From Rickettsiales bacterium (GTDB lineage Bacteria; Pseudomonadota; Alphaproteobacteria; Rickettsiales; Deianiraeaceae), in NCBI GenBank assembly GCA_017477855.1, contig JAFUUN010000023.1:1-14387 (forward strand): DNA of 14,387 bases, written 5' to 3'. The notes under the pieces are model-generated. The model did not search any database. It had not been told where the DNA came from and was given only the letters and a program-made list of their open reading frames with translations. The translations under genes and the position numbers were made by a program. Numbering within the stretch: the stretch's first letter is position 1; every line of letters starts with the position of its first letter. This document shows positions 14,033 through 14,387 of the stretch, piece by piece.

Positions 14033-14387
14033 ATGCAGACAGAATATGATGATGCAAGAAGTTATGCAAATTTTTTGGATCAACAAAATAAAGCACAAGA
14101 TGATTTTCAACAAAAAAATATGATTGATTTTTCTGCGCATAACCAAGTAATACAAGGAAAAGAATTTGTAAAGCGTCTCATGAAAAAAGAAGAAGAAGAA
14201 CAAAACTTAGATAAGAAACGCAAGGAACTTGAAGAATTGGAAAAGAAATTACCGGATCTTAAACAAGAAGTAAAGAAGGCATTGTTCGCGCATAAAAATG
14301 ACCCTAACAATAAAGAACTGAAGCAAAATTATTATGACAAGCAGCGTCAATGCAACGCAGTTGAATATAACATTAGTGAAATTGAGA
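14033..14387 (+). CDS. Coiled-coil protein of unknown function, 3' end outside window
   Basis: The frame opens with ATG at 14033 and stays open to the window end, giving about 118 residues so far. I do not recognise it. It is very hydrophilic, with an N-terminal D/Q-rich part (DDARSYANFLDQQNKAQDDF), then long E/K helices with heptad-like leucines (LDKKRKELEELEKKLPDLKQ) that should form a coiled coil, then a second helical stretch with KELKQNYYDKQRQ. No signal peptide or membrane segment is present. A TATAAT promoter lies upstream. Composition (Q, E, K, N rich) resembles the 63-residue protein at 5899, though no alignable similarity is evident. It could be a structural or secreted protein. Open frames on the opposite strand here are shadows of its low-complexity codons. 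Confidence 0.75.
   Translation, partial: MQTEYDDARSYANFLDQQNKAQDDFQQKNMIDFSAHNQVIQGKEFVKRLMKKEEEEQNLDKKRKELEELEKKLPDLKQEVKKALFAHKNDPNNKELKQNYYDKQRQCNAVEYNISEIE

Noticed and set aside
13844..14203. Minus-strand 119-codon open frame overlapping the 14033 gene
   Set aside because: Its phenylalanine and cysteine runs mirror the GAA/AAA codons of the coiled-coil gene; the plus-strand frame continues to the window end and has a promoter.
1..14387. CRISPR array, insertion sequence or prophage
   Set aside because: No regularly spaced repeats, no transposase or integrase, and no phage structural genes are visible; the only mobile-like hint is the orphan methyltransferase.

Overview
The window looks like a chromosomal segment of a reduced, AT-rich alphaproteobacterium, most likely in the order Rickettsiales. 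Direct signs are a UvrA with the alphaproteobacterial CPVS variant of the first zinc-finger pair, a chromosomal VirD4 coupling ATPase of type IV secretion, an ExoD-family membrane protein, a one-domain ATP synthase epsilon subunit, and Mrp-type antiporter subunits E and F. Tight or overlapping gene ends and few Shine-Dalgarno sequences fit a streamlined genome. Family-level placement (Midichloriaceae, Deianiraeaceae or other) cannot be settled from this window; Rickettsiales is an inference.

Layout. 1-4504 (minus strand): an AT-rich EcoRI-type adenine methyltransferase gene (GTG start) lies upstream of uvrA. 4689-5558 (plus): a DMT/EamA drug-metabolite-type permease. 5699-5770: tRNA-Gln with anticodon CTG. 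5899-7087 (plus): a recognisable promoter, then a 63-residue coiled-coil-prone protein and a 328-residue single-pass membrane protein, both unrecognised. They abut virD4 (7088-8896, minus) end to end with no spacer. 9207-10127 (plus): a divergent Na/phosphate-cotransporter-family protein. 10136-10771 (minus): an ExoD-family protein whose promoter carries an inverted repeat over the -35 box. 10973-12181 (plus): a calcineurin-like metallophosphoesterase with an unusual D-x-E first motif. 12171-13811 (minus): a compact run transcribed in the order atpC, mnhE, mnhF, smpB. 14033-14387 (plus, runs off the end): the start of a charged coiled-coil protein of unknown function.

How the parts relate. 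The conserved genes cover excision repair, ribosome rescue (SmpB; its tmRNA partner is not here), ATP synthase, ion antiport, small-solute transport and secretion coupling. Between them sit visibly more AT-rich, poorly recognised genes: the methyltransferase, the 5899-7087 pair, the metallophosphoesterase and the 14033 gene. This gives the window a mosaic look. The best candidates for something undescribed are the small coiled-coil plus membrane protein pair facing virD4, the orphan methyltransferase with a 150-residue unrecognised N-terminal region, and the D-x-E metallophosphoesterase. None can be given a biological role from sequence alone.
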